From JAJISG01 sp964347345 (lineage in GTDB: Archaea; Thermoplasmatota; Thermoplasmata; RBG-16-68-12; JAJISG01), in assembly GCA_964347345.1 (NCBI GenBank), contig CAYFYB010000005.1, positions 1 through 64,000 of the forward strand: a stretch of DNA of 64,000 bases, written 5' to 3'. Both the position numbers and the translations under genes were made by a program. Shown in pieces: positions 24,438 to 32,901 of the stretch (positions are counted from its first letter, which is position 1; each line of letters starts with the position of its first letter). The notes below the pieces were generated by a model. The model was not told the origin of the DNA and ran no database searches. It saw nothing but the letters and a program-made list of their open reading frames with translations.

Positions 24438-25151
24438 CTATGAGAGGCCGTAGACCGGTATCGACGCACCGTGAAGCAACGCCGCATCATCGGAGGCCAG
24501 GAATAGGATGACCCTAGCCACCTCCCAGGGCTTTGGCCACTTCGAGAAGTCCGCCTTGGGCATGGCCTGACGATTGGCAGGAGTGTCTATGATGCTAGGC
24601 ATGATGCAGTTCACGTTTATTCCCTTCTCCTTCAACTCCTCTGCCAGCGTCTCCGTGAGCCTCATAATCCCCGCCTTGGAGATGCTGTAGGGGGCGTGTT
24701 CCGCCTCTCCCTCCAGACCCGTCCTGGAGGAAACATTGATGATCCTTCCACGACCCCGCCTCTCCATATGGGGCACGACCGAGCGGCAGCAGAGGAAGGC
24801 GGACTTCAGGTTGAGATTCATCATGAAATCCCAGTCCTTTAGGGAGGTCTTGGCCACAGGGATGCCACCCATGTAGCCGCCGACGACGTTGACTAGGATG
24901 TCGATGGAGCCAAAATCCCGCATGACCTGGGACGTGAAGCCTTCGACCTCCTCCTCAGTCGTCACGTCCACCTTGTAGGCCTTCAGAGACGAGCTCCGAT
25001 CGCCGAGCATCTCCTTCAGCTCTGACAGCTCCTCATCGATGAAGTAGCTCACCGCCACCCTGGCGCCCTCCTCCATGAAGGCTTTCACAACGTATCGACC
25101 CAGGGCTCCTGTGCCCCCGGTCACGGTCGCCACTTGTCCCTCAAACCTCAT
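24438..25151 (-). CDS. Short-chain dehydrogenase/reductase
   Basis: 237-residue classical SDR. TGGTGALGRYV is the cofactor motif (TGxxxGxG), NVVGG the NNAG equivalent, INVSSRTG carries the catalytic Ser, and Y-S-I-S-K the Tyr/Lys pair. A classical SDR such as 3-oxoacyl reductase is possible, but no fatty-acid genes are nearby and archaea use these enzymes for varied substrates. ATG 25151 lies 26 bases from a TATA-like box (25172-25181), so it is probably leaderless. Divergent from ahcY across 81 bases. Substrate unknown. Confidence 0.86.
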   Translation of the reverse strand: MRFEGQVATVTGGTGALGRYVVKAFMEEGARVAVSYFIDEELSELKEMLGDRSSSLKAYKVDVTTEEEVEGFTSQVMRDFGSIDILVNVVGGYMGGIPVAKTSLKDWDFMMNLNLKSAFLCCRSVVPHMERRGRGRIINVSSRTGLEGEAEHAPYSISKAGIMRLTETLAEELKEKGINVNCIMPSIIDTPANRQAMPKADFSKWPKPWEVARVILFLASDDAALLHGASIPVYGLS

Positions 25152-25171
25152 GCCGCATTCTACGGCCTCCG

Positions 25172-25210
25172 CCTATTTATCCATACGGCGGACCGCGGAA
25201 AGCCATATAC
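25172..25210. promoter_or_regulatory. Back-to-back promoters of the SDR gene and ahcY
   Basis: Minus strand GATAAATAGG (25181-25172) is 26 bases from ATG 25151. Plus strand CATATAC (25204-25210) is 26 bases from ATG 25233. Both predict leaderless mRNAs. Confidence 0.6.
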
Positions 25211-25232
25211 CCTTGCCGTCTATGGCTCCCTC

Positions 25233-26468
25233 ATGGAAGAGGTGGAGAAGGGAGATCTGAGGATAGGGTGGGCCAGGGACCATATGCCCGTCCTTCTGGA
25301 GGCCACCAGGGGGATGGTGGAGGAGAAGTCCCTGGAGAAGTGGCGGATAGGCATGGCCATGCACGTGGAGGCCAAAACCGCCGTGCTTGCCCTGCGTCTC
25401 CGCGAGGCCGGAGCTCAGGTTGCGTTGACATCCTGCAACCCCTTAACCACCGACGACACCGTGGTGGCGGCGCTAAGGGAGAGGCACGGCCTGGAGAGCC
25501 TCGCCAGGAGGGGGCAGTCCAGAAAGGAGTACTACGAGAGCCTTCAAGGAGTCTTGGAAGCAAGACCGAACATCATCGTGGACGATGGCGGGGACCTTAC
25601 CTACCTGCTGCACACCGAGAGGAGGGAGCTTCTGGATGAGGTCAGAGGGGGGAGCGAGGAGACCACAACGGGGGTGATGCGGCTGAGAGTCATGGAGAGG
25701 GAAGGGGCGCTCAGATTCCCGGTAATCGACGTCAACGACGCCCGTATGAAGTACCTCTTCGATAACCGATACGGTACTGGCCAGTCGGCCCTGGACGGGA
25801 TAATGACGGCCACAAACCTTCTGCTGGCCGGGAAGCACTTCACCGTCGCGGGATATGGGTGGTGCGGCAGGGGCATAGCCCTCAGAGCCCGGGGCATGGG
25901 CGCCCACGTTAAGGTGACGGAGGTGGACCCCGTTCGGGCGGTGGAGGCCAGACTTGACGGTTTCGAGGTGATGCCCATGAAAGAGGCCGCCAGGACCTCG
26001 GACTTCGTTGTGACGGCCACCGGCGTGAAGGATGTGCTCCGGAAGGAGCACCTGAAGGTCCTCAAGGATGGCTGCGTGCTGGCCAATGCTGGCCATTTCG
26101 ACGTGGAGATATCCAGAAAAGACCTGGAAGCGCTGAGCTCGTCCCGCAGACGGGTACGGGAACATGTGGAGGAGTATCTGTTAGAGGGAGGGAGGAGGGT
26201 CTACCTATTGGGTGAGGGTAGGCTCATCAACCTCGTGGCAGGACAGGGGCATCCGGTGGAGATCATGGATACCAGCTTCGCCCTCCAGGGCCTCTCAGTA
26301 CTCCATCTCACCAAGCATCATTCCAAGATGAAGTCGCAGGTGTATGCTGTGCCAGGGGAGGTCGACGAAGAGGTTGCAAGGATCAGACTCCAAACCCTGG
26401 GCGTGAAGATCGATTCCATGACGGAAGATCAGAGAGCGTACATCTCCAGCTGGAAGGCAGGAACGTAG
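25233..26468 (+). CDS. ahcY: Adenosylhomocysteinase (archaeal type)
   Basis: 411 residues. Hydrolyses S-adenosylhomocysteine to homocysteine and adenosine with bound NAD, clearing the product inhibitor of methyltransferases. Visible motifs are VDDGGDLTYLLH, NDARMKYLFDNRYGTGQS, the NAD motif AGYGWCGRGIA, NAGHFDVEI, and HPVEIMDTSFALQ. Archaeal homologues can prefer S-inosylhomocysteine, which the sequence alone does not settle. ATG 25233 is preferred to upstream in-frame codons because of the TATA box 26 bases before it. Followed without a gap by a HAD hydrolase and a PfkB kinase, so the products may be salvaged in one operon. Confidence 0.92.
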   Translation: MEEVEKGDLRIGWARDHMPVLLEATRGMVEEKSLEKWRIGMAMHVEAKTAVLALRLREAGAQVALTSCNPLTTDDTVVAALRERHGLESLARRGQSRKEYYESLQGVLEARPNIIVDDGGDLTYLLHTERRELLDEVRGGSEETTTGVMRLRVMEREGALRFPVIDVNDARMKYLFDNRYGTGQSALDGIMTATNLLLAGKHFTVAGYGWCGRGIALRARGMGAHVKVTEVDPVRAVEARLDGFEVMPMKEAARTSDFVVTATGVKDVLRKEHLKVLKDGCVLANAGHFDVEISRKDLEALSSSRRRVREHVEEYLLEGGRRVYLLGEGRLINLVAGQGHPVEIMDTSFALQGLSVLHLTKHHSKMKSQVYAVPGEVDEEVARIRLQTLGVKIDSMTEDQRAYISSWKAGT

Positions 26469-27185
26469 ATGCCCCTCAGGGCGATCTTCCTGGATCTGGG
26501 TGGGACCCTCATGGATCCCGAGAGCGATAGGAGGGCCCATCGGGAGATGATGAAGGCCCTGGGAGATGCCGCCGGCCTATCCTCAGATCCGGAGGAGATG
26601 CTCTCGCTCTACACGAGAATGCACGAGGAGAGGCTTCAGGGCCTCGGAACCACCTGGAGGTCCGGGGACGAAATAACCAGGGAGGTCGTCGCCTCCATGC
26701 TGAGGCGTGAAGGCATCGTCATGACGGAGGGACACTGGAGGGCGTTTCTGAGAGCCTACTGGCGGGAACATCTCAGATGGCTGCGGCTCTTCCCGGAGGC
26801 CCTGGAAGTCCTTGAGGCCCTCCGCGTGAGACGCCATCACCTTGGGCTGATCTCCGACATCGATGAGGACTTCCTCCAGATGTGCTTTTGGGCCTTCCCC
26901 ATCGAGGGCTACTTTGACTCCATCACGACGTCCGACGAGGTCGGTGTGGCCAAGCCTCACGAGACCATCTTCAAGCGAGCCCTTTCAAAGGCCATGTGCG
27001 CTCCCCAGGAAGCGGTGTACGTAGGCGACTCTCCAGAGCGTGACGCCCTAGGAGCGGCGGCTGTAGGACTTCCGAGCATCCTTGTCACTCGGGAGAGAGG
27101 CCGCTTCACGGCCGACTACGTCGTCTCGGACCTGTGGGAGGCGTATAGGGTCCTGGATGACCTGATTCAAGGGGATGAACCTTGA
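26469..27185 (+). CDS. HAD-superfamily hydrolase
   Basis: 238 residues. Motif I is FLDLGGTLMD (nucleophile Asp9), motif II LISDID, motif III Lys in VAKPHETIF, and motif IV VGDSPERD. The position two residues after the nucleophile is Gly and not the usual acid-base Asp, as in a subset of HADs, so phosphatase activity may be altered. A helical cap (about residues 15-90) is of subclass I. ATG 26469 follows the ahcY stop directly, so the two are coupled. A role in nucleotide or nucleoside phosphate turnover with the neighbours is inferred. Confidence 0.85.
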   Translation: MPLRAIFLDLGGTLMDPESDRRAHREMMKALGDAAGLSSDPEEMLSLYTRMHEERLQGLGTTWRSGDEITREVVASMLRREGIVMTEGHWRAFLRAYWREHLRWLRLFPEALEVLEALRVRRHHLGLISDIDEDFLQMCFWAFPIEGYFDSITTSDEVGVAKPHETIFKRALSKAMCAPQEAVYVGDSPERDALGAAAVGLPSILVTRERGRFTADYVVSDLWEAYRVLDDLIQGDEP

Positions 27186-28117
27186 ACTTCCTCGGAGTCT
27201 TTGGCCACGTGGTCCTAGACTTCATCTTCAGGGTTCCCAAGCTTCCAGACCCCAACACCACCGTGCCGGTGAAGGAGAGGAGAAGATATTTCGGAGGCAC
27301 CGCTGGAAACATCGCCCGGGGAGCCGCCCGTCTGGGCGTCAGGACGGCACTAGCTTCCTTCGTTGGAGAGGACTTCCCCGATGACTACCATGAGGCTTTG
27401 CGGTCGGAGGGCATCGACCTGACGGACCTTCGAAAAGTGCCGGGAAACCACACGCCCACCGCCTGGATCTTCTCGGCCCCCGAGGGGGACCAGGTGGCAA
27501 TAATCGACCAAGGGCCCATGGAGGACCCCTCGGGCCTCCCCGTGCTTAATCACACTGTGGAGAGCAGCGAGCTCATCCACATAGGGACGGGTCGGCCAGC
27601 GTACTACAGGAAAGTAATGGAGCTTGCCCGACGACTGGGACGTCGCATAGCCTTCGACCCCTCTCAGGAAATCCACTACGTCTATGCTGAAGAAGACTTC
27701 CTGCACATCCTCCGGCAGTCGGACATCTTCTTCGGGAATCCCCATGAGTTCAGGAAGGCCTTTGAATTCACGGGTCTCAAAGAGCCGGGGGAACTCCTAG
27801 AGTACGTGGAGACCGTCATCCTTACCAAAGGTCGGGAGGGAAGCGTCGTCTACACTGGGGAGGCTGCGTGGAAGATCCCCTGCATCCCCCCGGCGCGGGC
27901 GGGGGACGTTACAGGAGCCGGCGACGCCTACAGAGCGGGCTTCTACGCCGGATTGCAGAGGGATTTAGACTTGGCTCAGTGCGGCCTCTTGGGGGCAGCA
28001 GTCGCTAGTTTCTGCGTCGAGGGCGGCGGACCTCAAGACCGGCTCCCCTACTGGGAGGATGCTCTGCGGAGAGCACGGGACTTTCAAGGCAAGGTCAAGC
28101 AAGTTGTGAAATCCTGA
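27182..28117 (+). CDS. PfkB-family carbohydrate/nucleoside kinase
   Basis: 311 residues. GGTAGNIARGAARLG near residue 38 is PfkB signature 1, and DVTGAGDAYRAGF near 240 is signature 2 with the catalytic Asp and anion hole. TTG 27182 overlaps the stop of the HAD gene (TTGA), with GGGGATG upstream. Archaeal PfkB members include nucleoside kinases. Next to ahcY, which releases adenosine, an adenosine or inosine kinase role is attractive but inferred; ribokinase or phosphofructokinase activity cannot be excluded. Last gene of the ahcY unit. Confidence 0.87.
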   Translation: MNFLGVFGHVVLDFIFRVPKLPDPNTTVPVKERRRYFGGTAGNIARGAARLGVRTALASFVGEDFPDDYHEALRSEGIDLTDLRKVPGNHTPTAWIFSAPEGDQVAIIDQGPMEDPSGLPVLNHTVESSELIHIGTGRPAYYRKVMELARRLGRRIAFDPSQEIHYVYAEEDFLHILRQSDIFFGNPHEFRKAFEFTGLKEPGELLEYVETVILTKGREGSVVYTGEAAWKIPCIPPARAGDVTGAGDAYRAGFYAGLQRDLDLAQCGLLGAAVASFCVEGGGPQDRLPYWEDALRRARDFQGKVKQVVKS

Positions 28118-28242
28118 GATGCTTTCGGCGACCCAGAAAAGGGGCGAAAGGAAATTGAGGCTTCTACACCCTTTGTCTGGGTGTACCCGAATCCCGTGCA
28201 AGACTTCGAAGGCGGTTAGAGGTCACGAAAAGCGAGTGGAAA

Positions 28243-28251
28243 GCTTTATAG
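28243..28251 (+). promoter_or_regulatory. TATA box of the solo RAM-domain gene
   Basis: GCTTTATAG, about 37 bases before ATG 28285; the predicted start leaves a leader of about ten bases with GGAG. Confidence 0.55.
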
Positions 28252-28284
28252 GAGGACCGCAACTTTACCCGTCGGAGATTGGGC

Positions 28285-28518
28285 ATGGCCATCGGGTTCG
28301 TTCTCATAAGCACTGCACCCGCAAAGGAGCACGAGGTCTACAACGCCCTCTCCAAGATCAAGGAGATAAAGGAGCTGCATCCCCTCTTCGGAGAGTATGA
28401 CTTGATAGCCAAGATCGAGGCGGACGACTTCAACGTCCTCGGCCAGATAGTGGTAGACAAGATCAGGACTATCCAGGGAGTGATCGACACGAAAACCCTG
28501 ACGGGGATTCAGTTCTGA
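28285..28518 (+). CDS. Stand-alone RAM (Lrp/AsnC ligand-binding) domain protein
   Basis: 77-residue alpha/beta protein equal to the C-terminal RAM domain of Lrp regulators without the helix-turn-helix: FVLISTAPAKEHEVYNALSKI, LFGEYDLIAKIEAD, and GVIDTKTLTG. Such proteins form dimers or octamers and bind amino acids, and they can mix with full-length Lrp proteins. ATG 28285 with GGAG upstream is preferred over a TTG six bases earlier. A second protein of this type is encoded at 45529-45834. A small membrane protein gene follows 19 bases later. Confidence 0.86.
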   Translation: MAIGFVLISTAPAKEHEVYNALSKIKEIKELHPLFGEYDLIAKIEADDFNVLGQIVVDKIRTIQGVIDTKTLTGIQF

Positions 28519-28537
28519 AGACGTACGGGGGTAGGAA

Positions 28538-28870
28538 ATGGCAGAATTCAACGCGATCGACGCCTGGACCTTTGTGACCATCCTAGTTCTTACCTTCTCC
28601 CTCTTCCTGGTCATTACGGGGGCCTTTACCGCCTACTTCGGGAGCGGGAAGAGCAGGAAGATAGGAGGAGGTCTCCTAGGAGGCGGCTTCGGCTTCGGCG
28701 TAGTGTGGGCCTACTTGGGCGGCTTCTCCAGCCCGAAGCTCCTACCGGGGCTGTCCATGGGATGGTCCATGCTGACGGTTGTCCTACAGAGTATCGCCGT
28801 CATCGCGGCGGCGGCCATCGGAGCGATGCTGGCCATTGGTCTCTTCCTCTTGGCCATCATGAAGTCATAA
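28538..28870 (+). CDS. Small membrane protein, three helices
   Basis: 110 residues with hydrophobic segments at about 13-34, 45-62 (GGGLLGGGFGFGVVW) and 79-108. The second is Gly-rich, which favours close helix packing. No family recognised. GGGGGTAGGAA precedes ATG 28538. It lies between the RAM-domain gene and a GOLD-like domain gene on the same strand with gaps of under 20 bases, so the three may be one operon. Confidence 0.7.
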   Translation: MAEFNAIDAWTFVTILVLTFSLFLVITGAFTAYFGSGKSRKIGGGLLGGGFGFGVVWAYLGGFSSPKLLPGLSMGWSMLTVVLQSIAVIAAAAIGAMLAIGLFLLAIMKS

Positions 28871-28888
28871 GGCCGGGGCATCCCCTTG

Positions 28889-29200
28889 ATGGAGTTTTTG
28901 CCGGATGAGGGCGGCTTTGAGAAGGGGTTCTCCCTCGAAGCCAAAGGCCATCCAGAGAGTTTTGCAGAGCTAATGGTGCCCTTGGAGGAAGGGCAGACCA
29001 TAGCCTACTCTTGGCAGGCCGAGAGGGAGGTGGACTTCAACATCCACGCCCACCGGGAGAAGTCCGTAGACTACTTCGAGAGGCACCGGGGGTCAGAGTC
29101 CAAGGGGACCTTTGAAAGCCCGCGGAAGGACCACTTCTACCTAATGTGGCAGAACACATCTCCTGAGCCCGTGGAGGTCCACGTTGAAGTGAGCCTCTGA
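28889..29200 (+). CDS. Small GOLD/emp24-like beta-domain protein
   Basis: 103 residues. The pattern (AELMVPLEEGQTIAYSW, VDFNIHAHREK, GTFESPRKDHFYLMWQNTS, VEVHVEV) is that of GOLD/emp24-like beta-sandwich domains, normally luminal or extracellular in eukaryotic p24 proteins. Here there is no signal peptide or membrane anchor, although the gene follows a three-helix membrane protein, a possible partner. ATG 28889 is used; a TTG three bases earlier is also possible. The fold assignment is by pattern and remains tentative. Confidence 0.68.
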   Translation: MEFLPDEGGFEKGFSLEAKGHPESFAELMVPLEEGQTIAYSWQAEREVDFNIHAHREKSVDYFERHRGSESKGTFESPRKDHFYLMWQNTSPEPVEVHVEVSL

Positions 29201-29238
29201 AACCTTTATTTCTGGAGGACCCCTACCCTAGAGCAGAG

Positions 29239-29703
29239 ATGGACGTCCTTATCGTTCTCGGCAGCATCAGCGACATCGAAAGGGGAAGGAAGGCGCTTCA
29301 GGTCCTGGAGGAGTTCGGGGTAAAGGCGGAGCTGAAGGTCGCCTCGGCCCACCGGACTCCTGAAAGGTTGAGGCAAATCGTTGAACGGTCAGAGGTCAAA
29401 GTCTTCATCGCCATGGCTGGGATGTCGGCAGCCCTTCCTGGAGCCATAGCCTCCCTCACCACAAGACCCGTCATCGGTGTTCCCTTGAGTGGTAAGCTTA
29501 ACCTGGACTCCGTCCTCTCCGTGAGCCAGATGCCCCCCGGAGTGCCTGTAGCGGCCGTTTCCCTGGACGGGTCTGAGAACGCCGCCCTCTTGGCCATTGA
29601 GATCCTGGCCCTCTCGGTCCCTGAGCTCGGGGAGAAGCTGCGGAGCTATCGGGAGAAGGTGGCGGAGGGAGTAGCCCGGGACTCCCGGGAGGTAGGGGGC
29701 TAG
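29239..29703 (+). CDS. purE: N5-carboxyaminoimidazole ribonucleotide mutase (AIR carboxylase)
   Basis: 154 residues. De novo purine synthesis, moving the carboxylate to give CAIR. VLGSISD (cf. GSxSD) binds phosphate and SAHRTPER holds the catalytic His; AGMSAALPGAIA and VPLSG complete the active site. The sequence matches class I PurE. No purK is adjacent. A TATA-like box (29202-29210, CCTTTATTT) gives a very short leader. The stop is followed immediately by guaAb, so the genes are co-transcribed and translationally coupled. Confidence 0.92.
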   Translation: MDVLIVLGSISDIERGRKALQVLEEFGVKAELKVASAHRTPERLRQIVERSEVKVFIAMAGMSAALPGAIASLTTRPVIGVPLSGKLNLDSVLSVSQMPPGVPVAAVSLDGSENAALLAIEILALSVPELGEKLRSYREKVAEGVARDSREVGG

Positions 29704-30648
29704 ATGTTCTCACCCGAGGAGTTCATTCCTGAGGCAGTGGAGCATTTGAGGGAGGCCGTCAGTGGAAAGGCCGTCATAGCCGTCTCGGGAGGTGTGGACA
29801 GCACGACGGCCGCAGTTCTGGCTGCCAGGGCCTTGGGGAAGGACCTGCTGGCGGTCTACGTCGACACGGGACTGATGAGGATGGGGGAGAGGGAGGACGT
29901 GGAGAGAATCCTCGGCACCCTGGGCGTGAACTACACGGTGGTAGAAGCCTCGGATCACTTCTTCAAGGCCCTAGGGGGCATTGACGATCCTGAGGAGAAG
30001 AGGAAGGTCATAGGGAACACCTTCATCAGACTCTTCGAAGTGGAGGCCAAGGGGATTGGGGCTGAGTACCTGATCCAGGGCACGATAGCCCCTGACTGGA
30101 TCGAGAGCGGAGGACAGCTCAGGGACAGGATAAAGACCCATCACAACGTGGCTGGCCTTCCCTCCGGGATGACCCTCCGGGTGGTGGAGCCCCTGCGAGA
30201 CCTCTACAAGGACGAGGTGAGGAAGGTGGCAAGGGCTCTAGGAATCCAGGTCTCTGAGAGGCAGCCCTTCCCGGGGCCCGGGCTTGCGGTGAGGGTCTTG
30301 GGCGAGGTCACGCCTGAGAAGGTGGACATTATCAGGAGGGCTTGCGCTATCGTAGAGGAGGAACTTGAGAGGGCCTGCGAGAAGGGTGCTATGACAAGGC
30401 CCTGGCAGTACTTCGCCGTCCTCCTGCCCCTGAGAACGGTAGGGGTGGAGGGAGACGTGAGGGTTTATGGACATACCGTAGCCATCAGGTCCGTGGAGTC
30501 GGTGGACGGTATGACCGCCTCCTATTCGGAGATACCCCACGATGTTCTGGGTAGAATCTCCACCAGAATAACCAACGAGATAAAGGCCGTAAACCGGGTG
30601 GTCTACGACATCACTAACAAACCTCCGGGGACCATCGAGTGGGAGTAG
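29704..30648 (+). CDS. guaAb: GMP synthase, ATP-pyrophosphatase subunit
   Basis: 314 residues. Synthetase half of the archaeal split GMP synthase: XMP is adenylated with ATP and aminated with ammonia from the partner subunit. The PP-loop S28-G-G-V-D-S33 and downstream pieces (QGTIAPDWIES, QPFPGPGLAVRV, and the C-terminal dimerisation segment ending KPPGTIEWE) are all present, giving the full typical length. It directly follows purE; the amidotransferase subunit guaAa is 46 bases downstream. Confidence 0.94.
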   Translation: MFSPEEFIPEAVEHLREAVSGKAVIAVSGGVDSTTAAVLAARALGKDLLAVYVDTGLMRMGEREDVERILGTLGVNYTVVEASDHFFKALGGIDDPEEKRKVIGNTFIRLFEVEAKGIGAEYLIQGTIAPDWIESGGQLRDRIKTHHNVAGLPSGMTLRVVEPLRDLYKDEVRKVARALGIQVSERQPFPGPGLAVRVLGEVTPEKVDIIRRACAIVEEELERACEKGAMTRPWQYFAVLLPLRTVGVEGDVRVYGHTVAIRSVESVDGMTASYSEIPHDVLGRISTRITNEIKAVNRVVYDITNKPPGTIEWE

Positions 30649-30694
30649 GCTCGTACCCTAAGGTATTTCTATCGAAGAGCCCTTCGACGGAGAA

Positions 30695-31261
30695 ATGGAG
30701 GTCTACGTAGTCGATAACGGTGGCCAGTGGACCCACAGGGAGTGGCGTGTCCTTCGCGATCTGGGAGTTAACTCGAAGATTGTTCCCAATGATACACCTG
30801 TGAACGAGCTTGAGGTGGACGGGCTCGTCCTCTCGGGCGGGGCGCCCCGCGTCGGCATCGACCCTTCCAAGATGGGGCGGAACGGTGAATACCTGGATGA
30901 GGCGGGTTGCCCCATCCTGGGCATCTGCGCCGGCCATCAGTTCATGGCCCTTCATTTCGGCGGTGAGGCCAAGCCCGCCAAAGTCCCTGAGTTCGGGAAA
31001 ACTGAGGTGGTCATAGAGGACCCCGGAGACCTCTTCGTCGGCCTTCCAAACAGGATCGTCGTCTGGGAGTCCCACAATGACGAGGTCACCATACCGCCGA
31101 AGGGTTTCAAGAAGTTGGCAAGCTCGGAGAACTGTGCGGTTCAGGCCATGCAGCACGTCGACAGGGCCCTCTACGGCGTGCAATTTCACCCCGAGGTGGA
31201 GCATACCCAGCACGGCTATGATATCTTCAAGAACTTCCTGAAGGTTGTCGAGGAGCGATGA
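30695..31261 (+). CDS. guaAa: GMP synthase, glutamine amidotransferase subunit
   Basis: 188 residues. Class I glutamine amidotransferase providing ammonia to GuaAb. The catalytic triad is Cys78 (GICAGHQ), His165 and Glu167 (VQFHPEVEHT). VVWESHNDEV is typical of GuaA amidotransferases. A separate start 46 bases after guaAb, with weak TATA-like sequence (GGTATTTC) about 28 bases upstream, suggests it may also have its own transcript. Confidence 0.94.
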   Translation: MEVYVVDNGGQWTHREWRVLRDLGVNSKIVPNDTPVNELEVDGLVLSGGAPRVGIDPSKMGRNGEYLDEAGCPILGICAGHQFMALHFGGEAKPAKVPEFGKTEVVIEDPGDLFVGLPNRIVVWESHNDEVTIPPKGFKKLASSENCAVQAMQHVDRALYGVQFHPEVEHTQHGYDIFKNFLKVVEER

Positions 31262-31294
31262 ACTCCTCGGTTGAAGTTAGGGGGAACTAGGGGT

Positions 31295-31507
31295 ATGGTT
31301 TCGGAAGAAAGAGCGCGAATCCTCATGGAAGCCATCAAGGACCTCCACAAGAACGAGACCTTCGAGAGGGCCCTGGGCCGCACCCTGCGCCGTCACGGCC
31401 AGGAATATGAGGAGTATCTTCAGCTAGTGGGGGACCTCAGGGAGAAGGCAAGGCGGGAAGGCGTTGACATTTTAGAGGCGGCGCGGAGGGAGGCGTCAGC
31501 GGTCTAG
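31295..31507 (+). CDS. Small helical protein of unknown function
   Basis: 70 residues from ATG 31295 (a TTG 24 bases earlier is possible). Charged and predicted all-helical: ARILMEAIKDLHKNETFERALG, LRRHGQEYEEYLQLVGDL. No Cys, no membrane segment and no family recognised. It follows guaAa by 33 bases and its 3' end overlaps the convergent serA by 12 bases. Codon use matches its neighbours, which supports it being a gene. Confidence 0.55.
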   Translation: MVSEERARILMEAIKDLHKNETFERALGRTLRRHGQEYEEYLQLVGDLREKARREGVDILEAARREASAV

Positions 31508-32443
31508 GACCTCTCGATTGATCAGGGACTCCGGCACCTGACTGGAAAGGGCCTTGACGACCTGTTCCACGGCCATAAGCCCCGTCCTCCTCTGAGCCTC
31601 CCGGGTGGATGCACCGAGGTGGGGGGTCAGCACTACGTTGTCGAGCCCGAGGAGGGGACTCCCCAAAGGTGGCTCCTTTTCGTAGACATCCAGTCCCGCT
31701 CCCGCTAGCAGTCCTTCCGTGAGAGCTCTTGCCAGGGCTTCCTCGTCCACGATGGGGCCCCGGGCGCAGTTGATCAGGTAGGCAGTTCTCTTCATCTTCT
31801 GTAGCTGAGGATAGGATATCATGTGGCGGGTCTCCTCCGTGAGGGCCGCGTGGATGCTCACGAAATCGCTCACCCGAAGCACCTCCTCCAGGGTCGTTAG
31901 CCGTATGTTCTTTTCAGACGCCGCCTCCTTTGGCAGATAGGGATCAAAGGCCACTACTGACATTCCCAGGGTCTGACAGAAGATTGCCACCTGACTGCCA
32001 ATCCTCCCAGAACCCACCAGGCCCAGGACCTTGCCGCAGAGCTCCGATCCCTTGAGCCGGCTCTTCTCCCATCGACCCTCCTTAAGGCTCGCGTTGGCCT
32101 CAGGGATTCTTCGGGCGAGACAGAGCATGAGAGCCAGGGTCAGTTCCGCCACCGACTGAGTGCTACCGGCGGGGGCATTAACCACCATGATTCCCCTCTC
32201 GGTGGCCACCTCGACGTCAATATTGTCCACGCCAACGCCCGCCCGCGCAACCACCTTCATCTTCGTAGCCCTCTCCAGGACCTCTCGGGTCACCTTCGTC
32301 CTAGACCTGACGATTAAGGCTTCGTAGCCTGAGACCACCTTCAGGAGCTCCTCCGGGGATACCTCCTCAGCCGTCACCTCGAAGTGTTTCCTCAAGGCGT
32401 TGAGGGCCTCGTCATCCAGCTTGTCTGCCACCATCACCTTCAT
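31496..32443 (-). CDS. serA: D-3-phosphoglycerate dehydrogenase, short form
   Basis: 315 residues. First step of serine synthesis: NAD-dependent oxidation of 3-phosphoglycerate. The NAD motif is GLVGSGRIGSQVA, the catalytic Arg lies in NCARGPIVDE, Glu near DVYEKEP, and the His in LTPHLGAST. There is no C-terminal ACT domain, unlike longer SerA proteins that are inhibited by serine, so it should lack that regulation. Related D-2-hydroxyacid dehydrogenases share the fold, so the substrate is likely, not proven. It is 12 bases after the DUF131 gene, in the carA-carB unit. Confidence 0.85.
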   Translation of the reverse strand: MKVMVADKLDDEALNALRKHFEVTAEEVSPEELLKVVSGYEALIVRSRTKVTREVLERATKMKVVARAGVGVDNIDVEVATERGIMVVNAPAGSTQSVAELTLALMLCLARRIPEANASLKEGRWEKSRLKGSELCGKVLGLVGSGRIGSQVAIFCQTLGMSVVAFDPYLPKEAASEKNIRLTTLEEVLRVSDFVSIHAALTEETRHMISYPQLQKMKRTAYLINCARGPIVDEEALARALTEGLLAGAGLDVYEKEPPLGSPLLGLDNVVLTPHLGASTREAQRRTGLMAVEQVVKALSSQVPESLINREVLDR

Positions 32444-32455
32444 CCGAAAACCTCC

Positions 32456-32875
32456 TCATGAGAGTAGGAACAGGAAGAGAAGAGCCACCGTGAGGACAAC
32501 AGCGAGGGCGAGCATGGCGGTGGTTATCTTAACATCGGAGCCGAAAACCACCGGGATGGGACCCAGCAAGAGAAAGCCACCGAACCGTCGCTTCCTTACC
32601 TTCGGCTCCAATTGCTCCGTGGATCGGGGCGTCCTCTCCAGACCTTCGAGGGCAGCCCCTAGCCTCCCCGAGAAGAATCCCGCTAGGGACAAGAAAGCAA
32701 CGAAGGCGGACACGAAGATCAGAAGCGCTCCGAGGAGCGATACAGGACCGCTGAGGACGAATACCGGGAATACAACAACGAGGTACACTTCGCCCTGCCC
32801 CATCCTGATGCCCTGATACAGGAGGGCGGCCCCGACTATGAACATCAGGATGGAGAGGAGGGACGACCCTCTCAT
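32456..32875 (-). CDS. DUF131/TIGR00304 membrane protein
   Basis: 139-residue archaeal membrane protein with helices at about 6-22, 28-68 (two) and 115-138. The conserved segment RRFGGFLLLGPIPVVFGSD in front of the last helix identifies the DUF131 family, whose function is unknown. Located between carB (26 bases) and serA (12 bases), all on the minus strand, so it is probably co-transcribed. Confidence 0.85.
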   Translation of the reverse strand: MRGSSLLSILMFIVGAALLYQGIRMGQGEVYLVVVFPVFVLSGPVSLLGALLIFVSAFVAFLSLAGFFSGRLGAALEGLERTPRSTEQLEPKVRKRRFGGFLLLGPIPVVFGSDVKITTAMLALAVVLTVALLFLFLLS

Positions 32876-32901
32876 CGATGCGAGTAGCGGAGGGGACTCC
32901 T

